Shown one piece after another: positions 23,358 to 31,561 of a stretch of DNA of 35,022 nt (its first letter is position 1; each line of letters opens with the position of its first letter). The DNA lies in the NCBI GenBank assembly GCA_025963905.1, contig JAOPZW010000094.1:1-35022 (forward strand), in the 5' to 3' direction. The position numbers and the translations under genes are program-made. The notes below the pieces were generated by a model that had not been told where the DNA came from, did no database searches, and worked only from the letters and a program-made list of their open reading frames with translations. The stretch is from Solirubrobacterales bacterium. Its GTDB lineage: Bacteria; Actinomycetota; Thermoleophilia; Solirubrobacterales; Solirubrobacteraceae.

Positions 23358-24655
23358 GGCTGGCCCGGCGATGCGCCGGCCCCGTCCACCGCGGCGGTCG
23401 CGGTGGCCGCGCCGGCTCGGCGCCGCACGTTGCCGCCGCGTGACGCGACCGTGTAGATGGCCGACGCCGCAACGAGGACGACGCCCTGCACGACGTACTG
23501 GTAGTTGGATCCGAGGTTGAGGACGTTGAACCCGTTGGACAACGTGAACAGCACGATCGTCCCGAGCACCGACTTGGCCACGAAGCCGGCTCCTCCGAAG
23601 AGCGACGTGCCCCCGAGGATGGCGGCGGCGATCACCGTCAGCTCCGTACCGGAGAGCGCGTTGGGGTCGAGCGAGTTGAACTGACCGGCGAAGATGATCC
23701 CGACCCCGGCAGCGGCTACTCCCGAGAGCACGAAGGGGACCATCTTGTAGCGGTTGACGCTGATGCCCGAGAGCCGAGCTGCCTCCAGGCTGCTGCCGAC
23801 GGCGTGCAGGTTGCGTCCGACCGTCAGGAACCGCAGCATGAGGCTGACGACGAGCGACAGGGCCAGCATGAGCCACACCGGGAGCGGTTGCGTCAGCGCG
23901 CCCGGGGCGATGATCGCCAGGATGATGGCACCGGCCCCGACCGCGACCGACGCGACGAAGAAGCCATCGAGCGGCACGCCGTCGGCGGCGCGCAGCGCGG
24001 CCCGTAGCCTCGCCGCCGCTCCGGCCAGCACAGCACACCCGACCAGCACGCACAGGGCGGCGGGGATCGCCACGGTCTGCGCGTCGAAAGACGCGAGCGC
24101 CTGAGACTGAGCGGTGACGCTTTCGCCGTTGAGCAAGATCAGGACCACGCCGCGGATGGCGGTCAGCGACCCGAGGGTCACGATGAACGCGTTGACGCCG
24201 ACGATCTGCACCAGGACCGCGTTGATCGTTCCGGCGACAAGCCCGGCGCCAAGGGCCAGCGCCACGGCTCCGACCGTGCCGATGTCGTCGATCGTCAGGA
24301 GCGCGACGGCCCCGGCCAGCGCAGCGACCGACCCGACGGACAGGTCGAAGTTGCCGGAGATCAGCACGACCGTCATGAAGATCGCCAAGATCCCGTAGGG
24401 AGCAGCCTGCCCGACGATGTTCGAGGCGTTGGTGACCGAGAGGTACGCGGGCTGTCCCCTCACCGCGGTGGCGATCATCAGCCCGACGACCAGCAGGACC
24501 AGGGCATAGACCACGCCGGCGCGCTGCGGCCGAAATGCGGCGCGCACCGAGCCGAGACGCGGGACGGCCGCCCGCGCGATCGGAGCGTGTCGCTCGTGGG
24601 ACGACGGCGCGGCCGAAGCGTTGCTCTCGCGCGTCGGATTGGCAGCGCCGCTCAT
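23354..24655 (-). CDS. CUT2-family sugar ABC transporter permease (RbsC-like)
   Basis: A 433-residue membrane protein with a roughly 40-residue polar N-terminus, then about ten TM segments. FMTVVLISGNFDLSVGSVAALAG is the permease signature of the ribose/autoinducer (CUT2) group; FVLSGVAAAGVGIIFAGQFNSLDP and AAAILGGTSLFGGAGFVAKSVLG are the conserved later loops that meet the ATPase. It forms the inner-membrane channel with the ATPase gene, whose stop it overlaps by 4 bp (ATGA), and uses the binding lipoprotein at 26158. The substrate is probably the 6-deoxy sugar degraded by the surrounding enzymes. No damage is seen. Confidence 0.92.
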   Translation of the reverse strand: MSGAANPTRESNASAAPSSHERHAPIARAAVPRLGSVRAAFRPQRAGVVYALVLLVVGLMIATAVRGQPAYLSVTNASNIVGQAAPYGILAIFMTVVLISGNFDLSVGSVAALAGAVALLTIDDIGTVGAVALALGAGLVAGTINAVLVQIVGVNAFIVTLGSLTAIRGVVLILLNGESVTAQSQALASFDAQTVAIPAALCVLVGCAVLAGAAARLRAALRAADGVPLDGFFVASVAVGAGAIILAIIAPGALTQPLPVWLMLALSLVVSLMLRFLTVGRNLHAVGSSLEAARLSGISVNRYKMVPFVLSGVAAAGVGIIFAGQFNSLDPNALSGTELTVIAAAILGGTSLFGGAGFVAKSVLGTIVLFTLSNGFNVLNLGSNYQYVVQGVVLVAASAIYTVASRGGNVRRRAGAATATAAVDGAGASPGQP

Positions 24656-26148
24656 TGGAGGCCTCCTACGATGGCCGTCAGACTGCTTGTGTCGATCGAC
24701 GCCGCCGCCACATCGCGCACGACGTCGCCGTGACGCATCACGAGAACCCGATCGGCCACGCTCAGCAGCTCGTCGAAATCAGAGATCGCCACGAGGATCG
24801 CCGCTCCTCGGGAGGCCAGGTCACGGATCAACCCGATCAGGTCGGCCTTGCCGCTGACATCGATGCCGGCCGTGGGCTCGTCGAGGAGCAGAACGCTGAG
24901 CGCTCCGTAGATCCACTTCGCGAACACCACCTTCTGGGCGTTGCCGCCGCTCAGCCGGCTCACCGGCGTGTCGATCGACTCGGCAACGATCCCCAGGTCG
25001 GTGCAGGCCTGCTCAGCGCGTCGGCGCTCGGCGCCCACGTCGAGGACCCCGGACCTCGAGAGACCGCCAAGGTCCGTGAGGGAGATGTTGCGCCAGATCT
25101 CCCACTCGGGGATGAGCCCTTGGCCGGCGCGGTCTTCGGGCACGAACGCCATGCCGGCCCGCACGGCGTCGCCTGGCCGAGCGGCAACGGCGCAGCCCTC
25201 GACCGTCACCGCGCCCGCCACGCGCCGGTCCGCGCCGAAGATCGAACGAAGCAGCGCCGTGCGCCCCGACCCGAGGAGACCGGCGAGCCCGACGATCTCG
25301 CCGGCTCGGAGCCGAACGTCGACCGGGTTGCGAACGGTCGTTGAAGTGAGGGCGCTGACCTCGAGTACGGGCTTGCCCATCGCCTTGCTCGGACGGGCTT
25401 TCTCGATCGCCTCGAGGCGCTCGCCGACGATGCCTCGAAGAATGCGGTCCTCGTCGACCGCGCCCTCCTCCATCTCGTCCACGAGTCGACCGTCGCGGAG
25501 CACGCTGACGCGATCGCAGATCGCCACGATCTCGTCGAGGAAGTGCGAGACGAACAGCACGGCGGTCCCGTTGACCGCCAGGCGACGGGCGGACCGCAGC
25601 ACCGCCTCGCGCTCTGCGCGGCCGATGGAGGCAGTCGGCTCGTCGAGCACGATCATCGCCGCTCCCGTCGCCAGCGCCCGCAGGATGGAGACCATCTGAC
25701 GGTCCCCGATCGACAGCTCGCTGACCCGTTCGAACGGGTCGATGACGTAGTCCAATCGCTCGCAGGTCCGCCGGAAGTGCTCGAGGCGCCGGCTCGGGAG
25801 CCAGCTCCCACCTGCGCCGTGTCCGAGGTACACGTTCTCGATCACGTTGAGTGCCGGCGCCACCGGGCTCTGCTGGTGGACCACTGCGATGCCCGCCGAG
25901 ACCGCGTCCGCGGGCCGGCGGAACTGCGCTGGCTCGCCACGCCAGCGCAGGGTTCCGGTCGTCGGCGCCTCCGCACCGGCGATGATCTTGATGAGCGTCG
26001 ACTTGCCGGCACCGTTCCCGCCGACCAGGCCGTGGACCAGCCCCGGGCGAACCGCCACCGACACGTCTCTGAGCGCGCGGGTGCCGCCCACGTAGACCTT
26101 CGAGACCGAGCGCAGCTCGAGCAGCGGCTTCTGGGCACCCTCAGCCAC
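24652..26148 (-). CDS. CUT2-family sugar ABC transporter ATP-binding protein (RbsA-like, two ABC domains)
   Basis: A 498-residue double ATPase. Domain 1 has Walker A GGNGAGKST (43-51), an altered signature ELSIGDRQ (144-151) and Walker B MIVLDEPT (165-172). Domain 2 has a degenerate Walker A, GLLGSGRTA (290-298), an intact LSGGN (399-403) and Walker B VLLLDEPTAGID (419-430). This asymmetry, with a non-canonical second P-loop, is normal for RbsA/MglA-type proteins. The GTG start at 26148 lies 9 bp after the lipoprotein stop. The order binding protein, ATPase, permease is that of a single importer operon. Confidence 0.93.
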   Translation of the reverse strand: MAEGAQKPLLELRSVSKVYVGGTRALRDVSVAVRPGLVHGLVGGNGAGKSTLIKIIAGAEAPTTGTLRWRGEPAQFRRPADAVSAGIAVVHQQSPVAPALNVIENVYLGHGAGGSWLPSRRLEHFRRTCERLDYVIDPFERVSELSIGDRQMVSILRALATGAAMIVLDEPTASIGRAEREAVLRSARRLAVNGTAVLFVSHFLDEIVAICDRVSVLRDGRLVDEMEEGAVDEDRILRGIVGERLEAIEKARPSKAMGKPVLEVSALTSTTVRNPVDVRLRAGEIVGLAGLLGSGRTALLRSIFGADRRVAGAVTVEGCAVAARPGDAVRAGMAFVPEDRAGQGLIPEWEIWRNISLTDLGGLSRSGVLDVGAERRRAEQACTDLGIVAESIDTPVSRLSGGNAQKVVFAKWIYGALSVLLLDEPTAGIDVSGKADLIGLIRDLASRGAAILVAISDFDELLSVADRVLVMRHGDVVRDVAAASIDTSSLTAIVGGLQ

Positions 26149-26157
26149 GGCGGGAGC

Positions 26158-27189
26158 TCACCACTGCGGAGCGCACTGGCTGACGTTCTTGAGCGTGATC
26201 GCCGGTGTGTTGTAGCTCAGGACCTGGTGCGGGGCCGGGGCCTTTCCGGTGATCTGCGCGTAGAGCGTGTCGAACGCCTTGGCGCCCTCGTCCTCGGGCT
26301 TGAAGCACACCGTGCCGTAGATCGAGTGGTCCTTGATCCCGGTGATGCCGCCCTTCGAGCCGCCGTTGCCCAGGACCTTGGCCTTCGACTTCGCCGCGGC
26401 CACGGCCTTCGCACAGCCGTTGGCCATGTCGTCGCTCAGCGCGTAGAACAGCTGGATGTCAGGGTGCGCGGACAGAATCCCCTGGCACGCGGCCTGGCCC
26501 TTCTGAGCCGTCCAGTCGCCCGGCTGGGTGGCGACGATGTTGTACTTGCCTCTGGCGAGATCGGCCTTGAAGCCCGCCGTCCACGAGGTGTTCTCCTGGA
26601 AGCCGGCGGCGCCGGTGATGATCGCGATCTTGCCGCCCTGGGGAAGGGCCGACTTCGCGAGACCCGCCTCGAGATGGCCGAGCTGGTCGGCGTTCTCATT
26701 GATGGTGAACGACAGCTTGTCGTAGGGCTTGCTCGCAGGCCCGGTCCCGACGTTCCCATGCACTGAGGCGACGGGAATGCCTGCGGTGGCCGCGCGATCG
26801 ACCATCGCCTTCGCCGGTCCGGGCGAGTTCGGCACCAGGAGGATTCCGCTGACCTTCTGCGCGACGAGGTCCTGCATGTCGCTCCCCTGCTTCTGGACGT
26901 CGCCCTTGCTGTCGAGGACGACGAGCGTCGCGCCGAGCTTGTCGGCCTCCTGCTTCGCGCCCTTCGCCAGGCCAACCGGGAACGTGACGGCCATCGTCTG
27001 GTTGGACAAGCCGACGACAACCTTCTTCGACGCGGTCTTGGTGGTCGCCGCTGCCGTGGCAGCCGACGCGCCGCTGCCCGAGGAGTTGGAGCTTCCGCAA
27101 CCGGCCATCACCGCGGCACCGGCCACCAGAAGCGCAACCGTGCCGGCGTACCAGGCAGTGCGGCCCCGTCGCTTGTTCGTGTCTCGCAT
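26158..27189 (-). CDS. Sugar ABC transporter substrate-binding lipoprotein (RbsB-like)
   Basis: A 343-residue periplasmic-binding-protein type 1 component. The N-terminus has basic residues, a hydrophobic stretch and a lipobox, VMAGC, with Cys31 as the lipidation site, followed by a Gly/Ser/Ala/Thr linker. The core starts VVVGLSNQTMAVTFPVGLAKG and has ILLVPNSPG, GKIAIITGAAG and LFYALSDDMANGCAKAV, the usual RbsB-like segments. It should capture the imported sugar outside the membrane for the ATPase and permease encoded next. ATG 27189 is supported by AAGGG just upstream. An operator-like palindrome lies 23 bp upstream, over the predicted -10. Confidence 0.92.
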   Translation of the reverse strand: MRDTNKRRGRTAWYAGTVALLVAGAAVMAGCGSSNSSGSGASAATAAATTKTASKKVVVGLSNQTMAVTFPVGLAKGAKQEADKLGATLVVLDSKGDVQKQGSDMQDLVAQKVSGILLVPNSPGPAKAMVDRAATAGIPVASVHGNVGTGPASKPYDKLSFTINENADQLGHLEAGLAKSALPQGGKIAIITGAAGFQENTSWTAGFKADLARGKYNIVATQPGDWTAQKGQAACQGILSAHPDIQLFYALSDDMANGCAKAVAAAKSKAKVLGNGGSKGGITGIKDHSIYGTVCFKPEDEGAKAFDTLYAQITGKAPAPHQVLSYNTPAITLKNVSQCAPQW

Positions 27190-27211
27190 GTCCCTTCGAC
27201 CCTCCAATCCG

Positions 27212-27223
27212 ATCCTATAAGAT
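27212..27223. promoter_or_regulatory. GntR-type operator 2 (ABC importer promoter)
   Basis: ATCCTATAAGAT, one mismatch from the perfect palindrome at 29197. On the minus strand it contains TAGGAT (27217-27212), suited to be the -10 of the importer operon. A leader of about 16 nt would follow, carrying the ribosome site. Binding here would block transcription of the importer genes. Confidence 0.65.
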
Positions 27224-27302
27224 TTCTGGCGATGCTGATCGTTGCTAGGGCGGATGTCAAGTCGGCTCCCGTGAAACGCCACGACAAGACGTCCACGGGC
27301 GG

Positions 27303-28190
27303 TCACGTCTCCGCGTTGCCGGGCGACGTGCGAGCTGCCGGGGAGAGTCGGTAGGCGGCTCGGGCGGCACCGCCGAACACGGCTTCACGCTCGGCGGGAT
27401 CGAGCGCTTCGACCAGACGCTCGGCGGTCCGGACCACCTCGTCGTAGCTGCCTGCCAGCGTGCAGACCGGCCAGTCAGATCCGAAAAGGACGCGGTCGGC
27501 GCCGAAGGCGTCGAGGACCGATTCGGCGTAGGGACGCAGCTGCGCGACCGTCCAGCTCGTCCAGTCGGCCTCGGTCACCATCCCGGACAGCTTGCAGGTG
27601 ACGTTCGGAAGCGACCCAAGCGCCCGCAGCCCGGTGGCCCACGGCTCGATGCGCCCTGTCGCGATCGCCGGCTTTGCGAGGTGGTCGACGACGAATCGGA
27701 GCTCGGGGATGGCGGCCGCCGTCTCGTGCGCCGCGCCGAGCTGATGCGGGAGGATCAGCAGGTCGTAGGCCAACCCGGCATCGGCCACCGCGAAGAGGCC
27801 GCGGCGGACGTCCGGGCGGCACAGCCAGCGAGGATCGGCCTCTCCCTGCACCAGGTGACGGATCCCTACGAGGCGATCGCCGAACGGCTCCGCCTGCAGC
27901 CGGCACAGGCGCTCGGAGACGTCGGCGGAAGTCAGGTCGACCCACCCGACGACGCCCGCCACCGCCGTGTTGGCACCGGCGAGCATCAGGAGCTCCGGTG
28001 TCTCCTCGGGCACGGCCAGCGTCTGGACGAGCACGACGCCCTCGATGCCGGCTCGCTCGCGCTCGTCGGCCACGTCCGCCAGAGCGAAGCTGCGGTGCAG
28101 CGGAGCGAGGTCGCCCGCCGTCCACGGCTGGTCACGCACAGCCAGGTCCCAGACGTGCATATGAGCGTCGATCCGCGCCACGGAGGTCAC
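27303..28190 (-). CDS. Amidohydrolase (COG3618), probable sugar lactonase (L-fuconolactonase-like)
   Basis: A 295-residue TIM-barrel metal-dependent hydrolase of the amidohydrolase-2 family. Likely metal or catalytic residues are His10 and His12 (DAHMHVWD), His149 (LPHQ), His170 (VVDHLAKP) and Asp239 (LFGSDWPV), with Lys200 in CKLSG. Characterised relatives in fucose and rhamnose oxidation open the 1,4- or 1,5-lactone to the aldonate. GTG 28190 overlaps the stop of the aldo-keto reductase gene (GTGA), so lactone formation and hydrolysis are coupled in one message. The lactone specificity is inferred from context. Confidence 0.87.
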   Translation of the reverse strand: MTSVARIDAHMHVWDLAVRDQPWTAGDLAPLHRSFALADVADERERAGIEGVVLVQTLAVPEETPELLMLAGANTAVAGVVGWVDLTSADVSERLCRLQAEPFGDRLVGIRHLVQGEADPRWLCRPDVRRGLFAVADAGLAYDLLILPHQLGAAHETAAAIPELRFVVDHLAKPAIATGRIEPWATGLRALGSLPNVTCKLSGMVTEADWTSWTVAQLRPYAESVLDAFGADRVLFGSDWPVCTLAGSYDEVVRTAERLVEALDPAEREAVFGGAARAAYRLSPAARTSPGNAET

Positions 28191-29134
28191 GCCCCGAGCT
28201 CCTCCCACAGGTCAGCGGGGATCTCGCACGCAAGCTGCGCCAGGCAGTCGTCGAGCTCGCGGACGCTCCGTGCACCGGCCAGGACCGAGGTGACAGCTGG
28301 GTGCCGCATCGGGAATTGGAGAGCCGCAGCACGCAACGAGACGCCGTGGCGCTCGCAGGTCACCGCGAGGGCCCTCGCACGGGCGAGCGTGTCGGGACTG
28401 GCCGACACGTAGCCGTAGCGCGCGCCCGGTCCGGGATCGGCCAGGATCCCGGAGTTGAACACGCCGCCCACGACCACCGCCACGTCGCGCTCCAGACACG
28501 CCGGGAGGAGCGACGACGCGGCTTCGCGGTCCAGCAGGGTGAACCGGCCCGCGACCAGGACGAGATCGACGTCGGTCTCCCGGACGAAGCGCTCGAGTAC
28601 CCGCGTCTGGTTCATGCCCGCGCCGATCGCGCGCACGACGCCCTCGGCGCGCAGCTCCTCCAGGACGGGATAGGCCTCCCGCAGGGCTTGTTCCTCGTAG
28701 TCGTCGGGGTCGTGGATGAGGACGACGTCGACGTGGTCGAGTCCGAGGCGGTGGAGACTGGCCTCCAGCGAACGGAGAATCCCGGTGCGGCTGAAGTCGA
28801 AGACCGCATCCGACGGAGGAGCGTCCGGGAAGATGCCGGTGTCGCCGCCCGGGCGGGGCACGATGAGCCTGCCGACCTTGGTGGAGAGGATGAACGCTCC
28901 GCGGTCGACCTCCGCCAGCGCGGCGCCGACCCGGCGTTCCGCCGTCCCGTGACCGTATTGCGGGGCCGTGTCGAGGTAGACGACGCCCGCCTCGAGCGCG
29001 CGCCGGACCACCGCATGCGCTTCGTCGTCGGCAACCGACGTGTACAACCCGGCGATGCCCGCGGTGCCGAGACCGACCGTCGGCAACTCCACCCCCGTGC
29101 GGCGGACCGGGCGACGCTGCAGCGGGACGGTCAA
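28187..29134 (-). CDS. Aldo-keto reductase, probable L-fucose (6-deoxy sugar) dehydrogenase
   Basis: A 315-residue AKR with the catalytic tetrad Asp55 and Tyr60 (YLDTAPQYGHG), Lys86 (STKVGR) and His141 (LIHDPDD). PTVGLGTAGIAGLY at the start and ERRVGAAL after the Tyr are features of the D-threo-aldose/L-fucose 1-dehydrogenase and pyridoxal dehydrogenase group, which oxidises sugars to lactones with NAD(P). The neighbouring lactonase fits. The best start is TTG 29134 with GGAA upstream; no ATG or GTG fits better. It is divergent from gntR2, with operator 3 between them. L-fucose as substrate is an inference. Confidence 0.87.
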   Translation of the reverse strand: MTVPLQRRPVRRTGVELPTVGLGTAGIAGLYTSVADDEAHAVVRRALEAGVVYLDTAPQYGHGTAERRVGAALAEVDRGAFILSTKVGRLIVPRPGGDTGIFPDAPPSDAVFDFSRTGILRSLEASLHRLGLDHVDVVLIHDPDDYEEQALREAYPVLEELRAEGVVRAIGAGMNQTRVLERFVRETDVDLVLVAGRFTLLDREAASSLLPACLERDVAVVVGGVFNSGILADPGPGARYGYVSASPDTLARARALAVTCERHGVSLRAAALQFPMRHPAVTSVLAGARSVRELDDCLAQLACEIPADLWEELGA

Positions 29135-29195
29135 CGGGTTTCCACGGGTACAGCGCGGTGATGGATCAGCCCGATCACGGCCTGGCTCACCCCCA

Positions 29196-29209
29196 CATCC
29201 TATAGGATG
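29196..29209. promoter_or_regulatory. GntR-type operator 3 (AKR / gntR2 divergent promoter)
   Basis: A perfect 14-bp palindrome, CATCCTATAGGATG. TAGGAT (29203-29208) inside it ends 7 nt before ATG 29216, so it would also be the -10 of a leaderless gntR2 message. This is the best-conserved of the three sites and implies autoregulation. Confidence 0.7.
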
Positions 29210-29215
29210 TCGGAA

Positions 29216-29905
29216 ATGGGATCCTCTCCCCTATCGCCGCCGCCGGCGCGCCTGCCCGAGCGCCATCTGCTGGCTGACGACGTCTACGAGACCGTCAAGG
29301 CGATGCTCATGGACCATGCGATCGCTCCGAAGGCGCGGCTCTCGATCGATGGCCTCGCGCGCCAGCTCCACGTGTCCCAGACTCCGATCCGCGAGACGCT
29401 TGCCCGCCTGGAGTCAGAAGGATTGGTCACCAAGGAGCCGATGCGCGGTTACTCGGCGACGAGCCTGCTCGACCGCCAGTCGCTCGAGGATCTCTACGAA
29501 TTCCGGCTCCTGCTCGAGCCGTGGGCCGCGGCGCGCGCCGCCCGGCTGGTCAGCGAGGAAGGCGTGGCTCGCCTGGAGGCTGAGTTGGATACCTGCCCCG
29601 TCGCCCCGGAGGGGACCGACTACCACGCCTACGGCCTCATCACCGCCCACGACGCCCGGTTTCACGATCTCGTTGCCGAGCTCTCCGGCAGCGCGCGGGT
29701 GCGCGCGGCCTTCCGGCGAACGCACGCGCACCTGCACCTGTTCCGCCTGGCATACGGGCAGAACCTCGGTTCCCACGCGCTGGAGGAGCACCACGAGATC
29801 GTGCGTGCCATCGCCGGGCGTTCGCCCGGAGACGCGGAGCGCGCGATGCGCACCCATCTGGTCACGGCCCGCGACCGGCTCTTGCCGATGGTGGGCGAGA
29901 CATGA
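29216..29905 (+). CDS. GntR-family (FadR/FCD) transcriptional regulator 2
   Basis: A 229-residue regulator, paralogous to the one at 20897. The winged helix is at about residues 20-80 (LHVSQTPIRETLARLESEG), and the FCD domain follows, with Asp and His of AHDARFH, HAHLH and EHHEI as metal ligands. Large blocks, such as DDVYE, VSQTPIRE, LARLE and FRLLLEPWAAARAA, are shared with regulator 1. I prefer ATG 29216 to ATG 29207 because the latter lies inside the palindrome and the -10 position then fits a leaderless start. Its stop overlaps the SDR start (ATGA). It probably controls both this operon and the importer. Confidence 0.9.
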   Translation: MGSSPLSPPPARLPERHLLADDVYETVKAMLMDHAIAPKARLSIDGLARQLHVSQTPIRETLARLESEGLVTKEPMRGYSATSLLDRQSLEDLYEFRLLLEPWAAARAARLVSEEGVARLEAELDTCPVAPEGTDYHAYGLITAHDARFHDLVAELSGSARVRAAFRRTHAHLHLFRLAYGQNLGSHALEEHHEIVRAIAGRSPGDAERAMRTHLVTARDRLLPMVGET

Positions 29906-30678
29906 CCGCGCCGACTCGGAGCGAGATGGCGCACATGGAGTTCGCCGGTACGAGCGCGGTGGTGACCGGCGGCGTCTCCGGCATCGGCCTTGCGACGGCC
30001 CGCCTGCTTGCTGAGCGTGGCGCGCGCGTCGCAGTGCTCGACCGCTCGGCGGACAGCGCGCCTGTGGACGCAGAGCAGCTTCGTTGCGACGTGGGCGACG
30101 ATGCGTCGGTCCGAAGCGCCGTCGCCGCGGCGGCACAACGGCTCGGCGGGATCGACATCCTCATCAACAACGCCGGGATCGGCGCGCGCGGCACCGTCGC
30201 CGACAACGACGATGCCGAGTGGCACCAGGTGCTCGACATCAACGTCGTCGGGATCGTCCGCGTCACCCGCGCGACCCTGCCGTATCTGCGCCGGTCGCGA
30301 AGTGCCGCCATCGTCAACACCTGCTCGATCGCAGCGACGGCCGGGCTGCCGCAGCGTGCGCTCTACAGCGCGACCAAGGGCGCGGTCCTGGCGCTCACCC
30401 TGGCGATGGCCGCCGACCACGTCGGGGAGGGCATCCGGGTGAACTGCGTGAATCCCGGTACGGTCGACACGCCGTGGGTCGCACGCCTGCTCGACGCGGC
30501 CGACGACCCCGCCGCCGAGCGCGCCGCGCTGGAAGCGCGGCAGCCCACCGGCCGCTTGGTCTCGGCCGAGGATGTGGCGCACGCGATCGCCTATCTGGCG
30601 TCGCCCAGCAGCGGGTCGACCACGGGCACGGCGCTGCCCGTCGACGGAGGCATGCAGGGCCTCCGGGTGCGACGTTGA
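29902..30678 (+). CDS. SDR, probable 2-keto-3-deoxy-L-fuconate (or rhamnonate) dehydrogenase
   Basis: A 258-residue classical SDR. Nucleotide motif TGGVSGIG (22-29), LDR after the second strand suggesting NAD(H), NNAG (89-92), Ser142, Tyr155 and Lys159 (YSATK) are all present. The C-terminus, TGTALPVDGGMQG, is that of the intact family. In the Xanthomonas-type fucose and Sphingomonas-type rhamnose routes an SDR oxidises the 2-keto-3-deoxy acid at C4 to the 2,4-diketo acid. The position after the regulator and before a hydrolase remnant matches this role. It overlaps gntR2 by 4 bp. Confidence 0.88.
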   Translation: MTAPTRSEMAHMEFAGTSAVVTGGVSGIGLATARLLAERGARVAVLDRSADSAPVDAEQLRCDVGDDASVRSAVAAAAQRLGGIDILINNAGIGARGTVADNDDAEWHQVLDINVVGIVRVTRATLPYLRRSRSAAIVNTCSIAATAGLPQRALYSATKGAVLALTLAMAADHVGEGIRVNCVNPGTVDTPWVARLLDAADDPAAERAALEARQPTGRLVSAEDVAHAIAYLASPSSGSTTGTALPVDGGMQGLRVRR

Positions 30679-30791
30679 CCATCGACCTCGCCCTCGTGGG
30701 CGAGCCCGGGCACTACCTGCGCGCCGGCGACGTCGTCGAGGTCGACGTTGGCGGCATCGGCACGCTGACCAACCCTGTGGAAGTGGTGTGA
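30675..30791 (+). pseudogene. C-terminal remnant of a fumarylacetoacetate hydrolase (FAH)-family protein
   Basis: A 38-codon frame opens at TTG 30675, overlapping the SDR stop (TTGA), and ends at TGA 30789-30791. Its second half, [20 protein letters not shown] followed by PV, is the closing segment of FAH-fold enzymes (LxPGDVVEVEIEGIGTLxNPV). The 200 or more residues with the metal ligands are missing. In this pathway an FAH enzyme normally splits the 2,4-diketo-3-deoxy acid into pyruvate and L-lactate. The simplest reading is a deletion that joined the SDR 3' end to the hydrolase 3' end. Confidence 0.72.
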
Positions 30792-30838
30792 CGCCCACGG
30801 CGTTGCGGATCTTGGATCCGGGCAGGAAGGTGTGAGGG

Positions 30839-31561
30839 ATGGAGGTCGCGCTGTTCATCACCTGCCTGAACGACACGCTGTTTCCCAGCACCGGCCGGGC
30901 GACGGTGACGCTGCTGGAGCGCCTCGGCTGCACCGTCACGTTTCCCGAGGAGCAGACGTGCTGCGGTCAGATGCACGCCAACGCGGGGTACGGCCGCGAC
31001 GCGGTGGCGCTCGTCCGGCGGTTCGTGGACGTCTTCGCGCCGTACGAGGCCATCGTCACCCCATCGGGCTCGTGTGCCGCCATGGTGCGGACGCACTACG
31101 CCGAACTGGCCCGCGAGGCCGGCGACGACGAGCTCGCGCGCGCCGCCGCGGCGGTGGCGCCGCGCGTGCACGAGCTGACCGAGTTCCTGGTGTCGGTGCT
31201 CGGCGTCGAGGACGTCGGCGCGGTGTTCCCGCACCGCGTCACCTACCACCCCGCCTGCCACGGCCTGCGAGCGCTGGGCAATGCCGATGCCGCGCTGCGC
31301 CTGCTGCGGCGCGTGGACGGCATGACGCTCATCGAGCTGCCGGAGGCCGCCACCTGCTGCGGCTTCGGCGGCACGTTCTCGCTGAAGAACCCCGAGACAT
31401 CCACGGCGATGCTGACCGACAAGATGCGCGCCGTCCTGCAGACCGGCGCCGAGGTGGTCTGCGCCGTCGACAGCTCGTGCCTCATGCACCTCGGCGGCGG
31501 CCTCTCCCGCGCGCGGGCCGGAGTGACGACGATGCACGTCGCGGAGATCCTCGCCTCGTGA
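30839..31561 (+). CDS. lutA: L-lactate utilisation protein LutA ((Fe-S)-binding, CCG domains)
   Basis: A 240-residue protein with two cysteine-rich CCG modules: CCG at 41-43 ([10 protein letters not shown]), HPACHG near 137-142 and CCG at 173-175 ([11 protein letters not shown]), plus Cys residues in SGSCAAM and DSSCLMH. This is the plan of LutA/YkgE, one subunit of the LutABC complex that oxidises L-lactate to pyruvate in the cytoplasm. GAGGG directly before ATG 30839 is very close; GGAAGG further up may be the real ribosome site. LutB follows with a GTGA overlap. In this operon it would consume lactate released from the deoxy sugar. Confidence 0.92.
   Translation: MEVALFITCLNDTLFPSTGRATVTLLERLGCTVTFPEEQTCCGQMHANAGYGRDAVALVRRFVDVFAPYEAIVTPSGSCAAMVRTHYAELAREAGDDELARAAAAVAPRVHELTEFLVSVLGVEDVGAVFPHRVTYHPACHGLRALGNADAALRLLRRVDGMTLIELPEAATCCGFGGTFSLKNPETSTAMLTDKMRAVLQTGAEVVCAVDSSCLMHLGGGLSRARAGVTTMHVAEILAS

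Noticed and set aside
30788-30835. 15-codon frame between the FAH remnant and lutA
   Set aside because: Too short and without family features. The GTGA overlap alone is common by chance in this composition.
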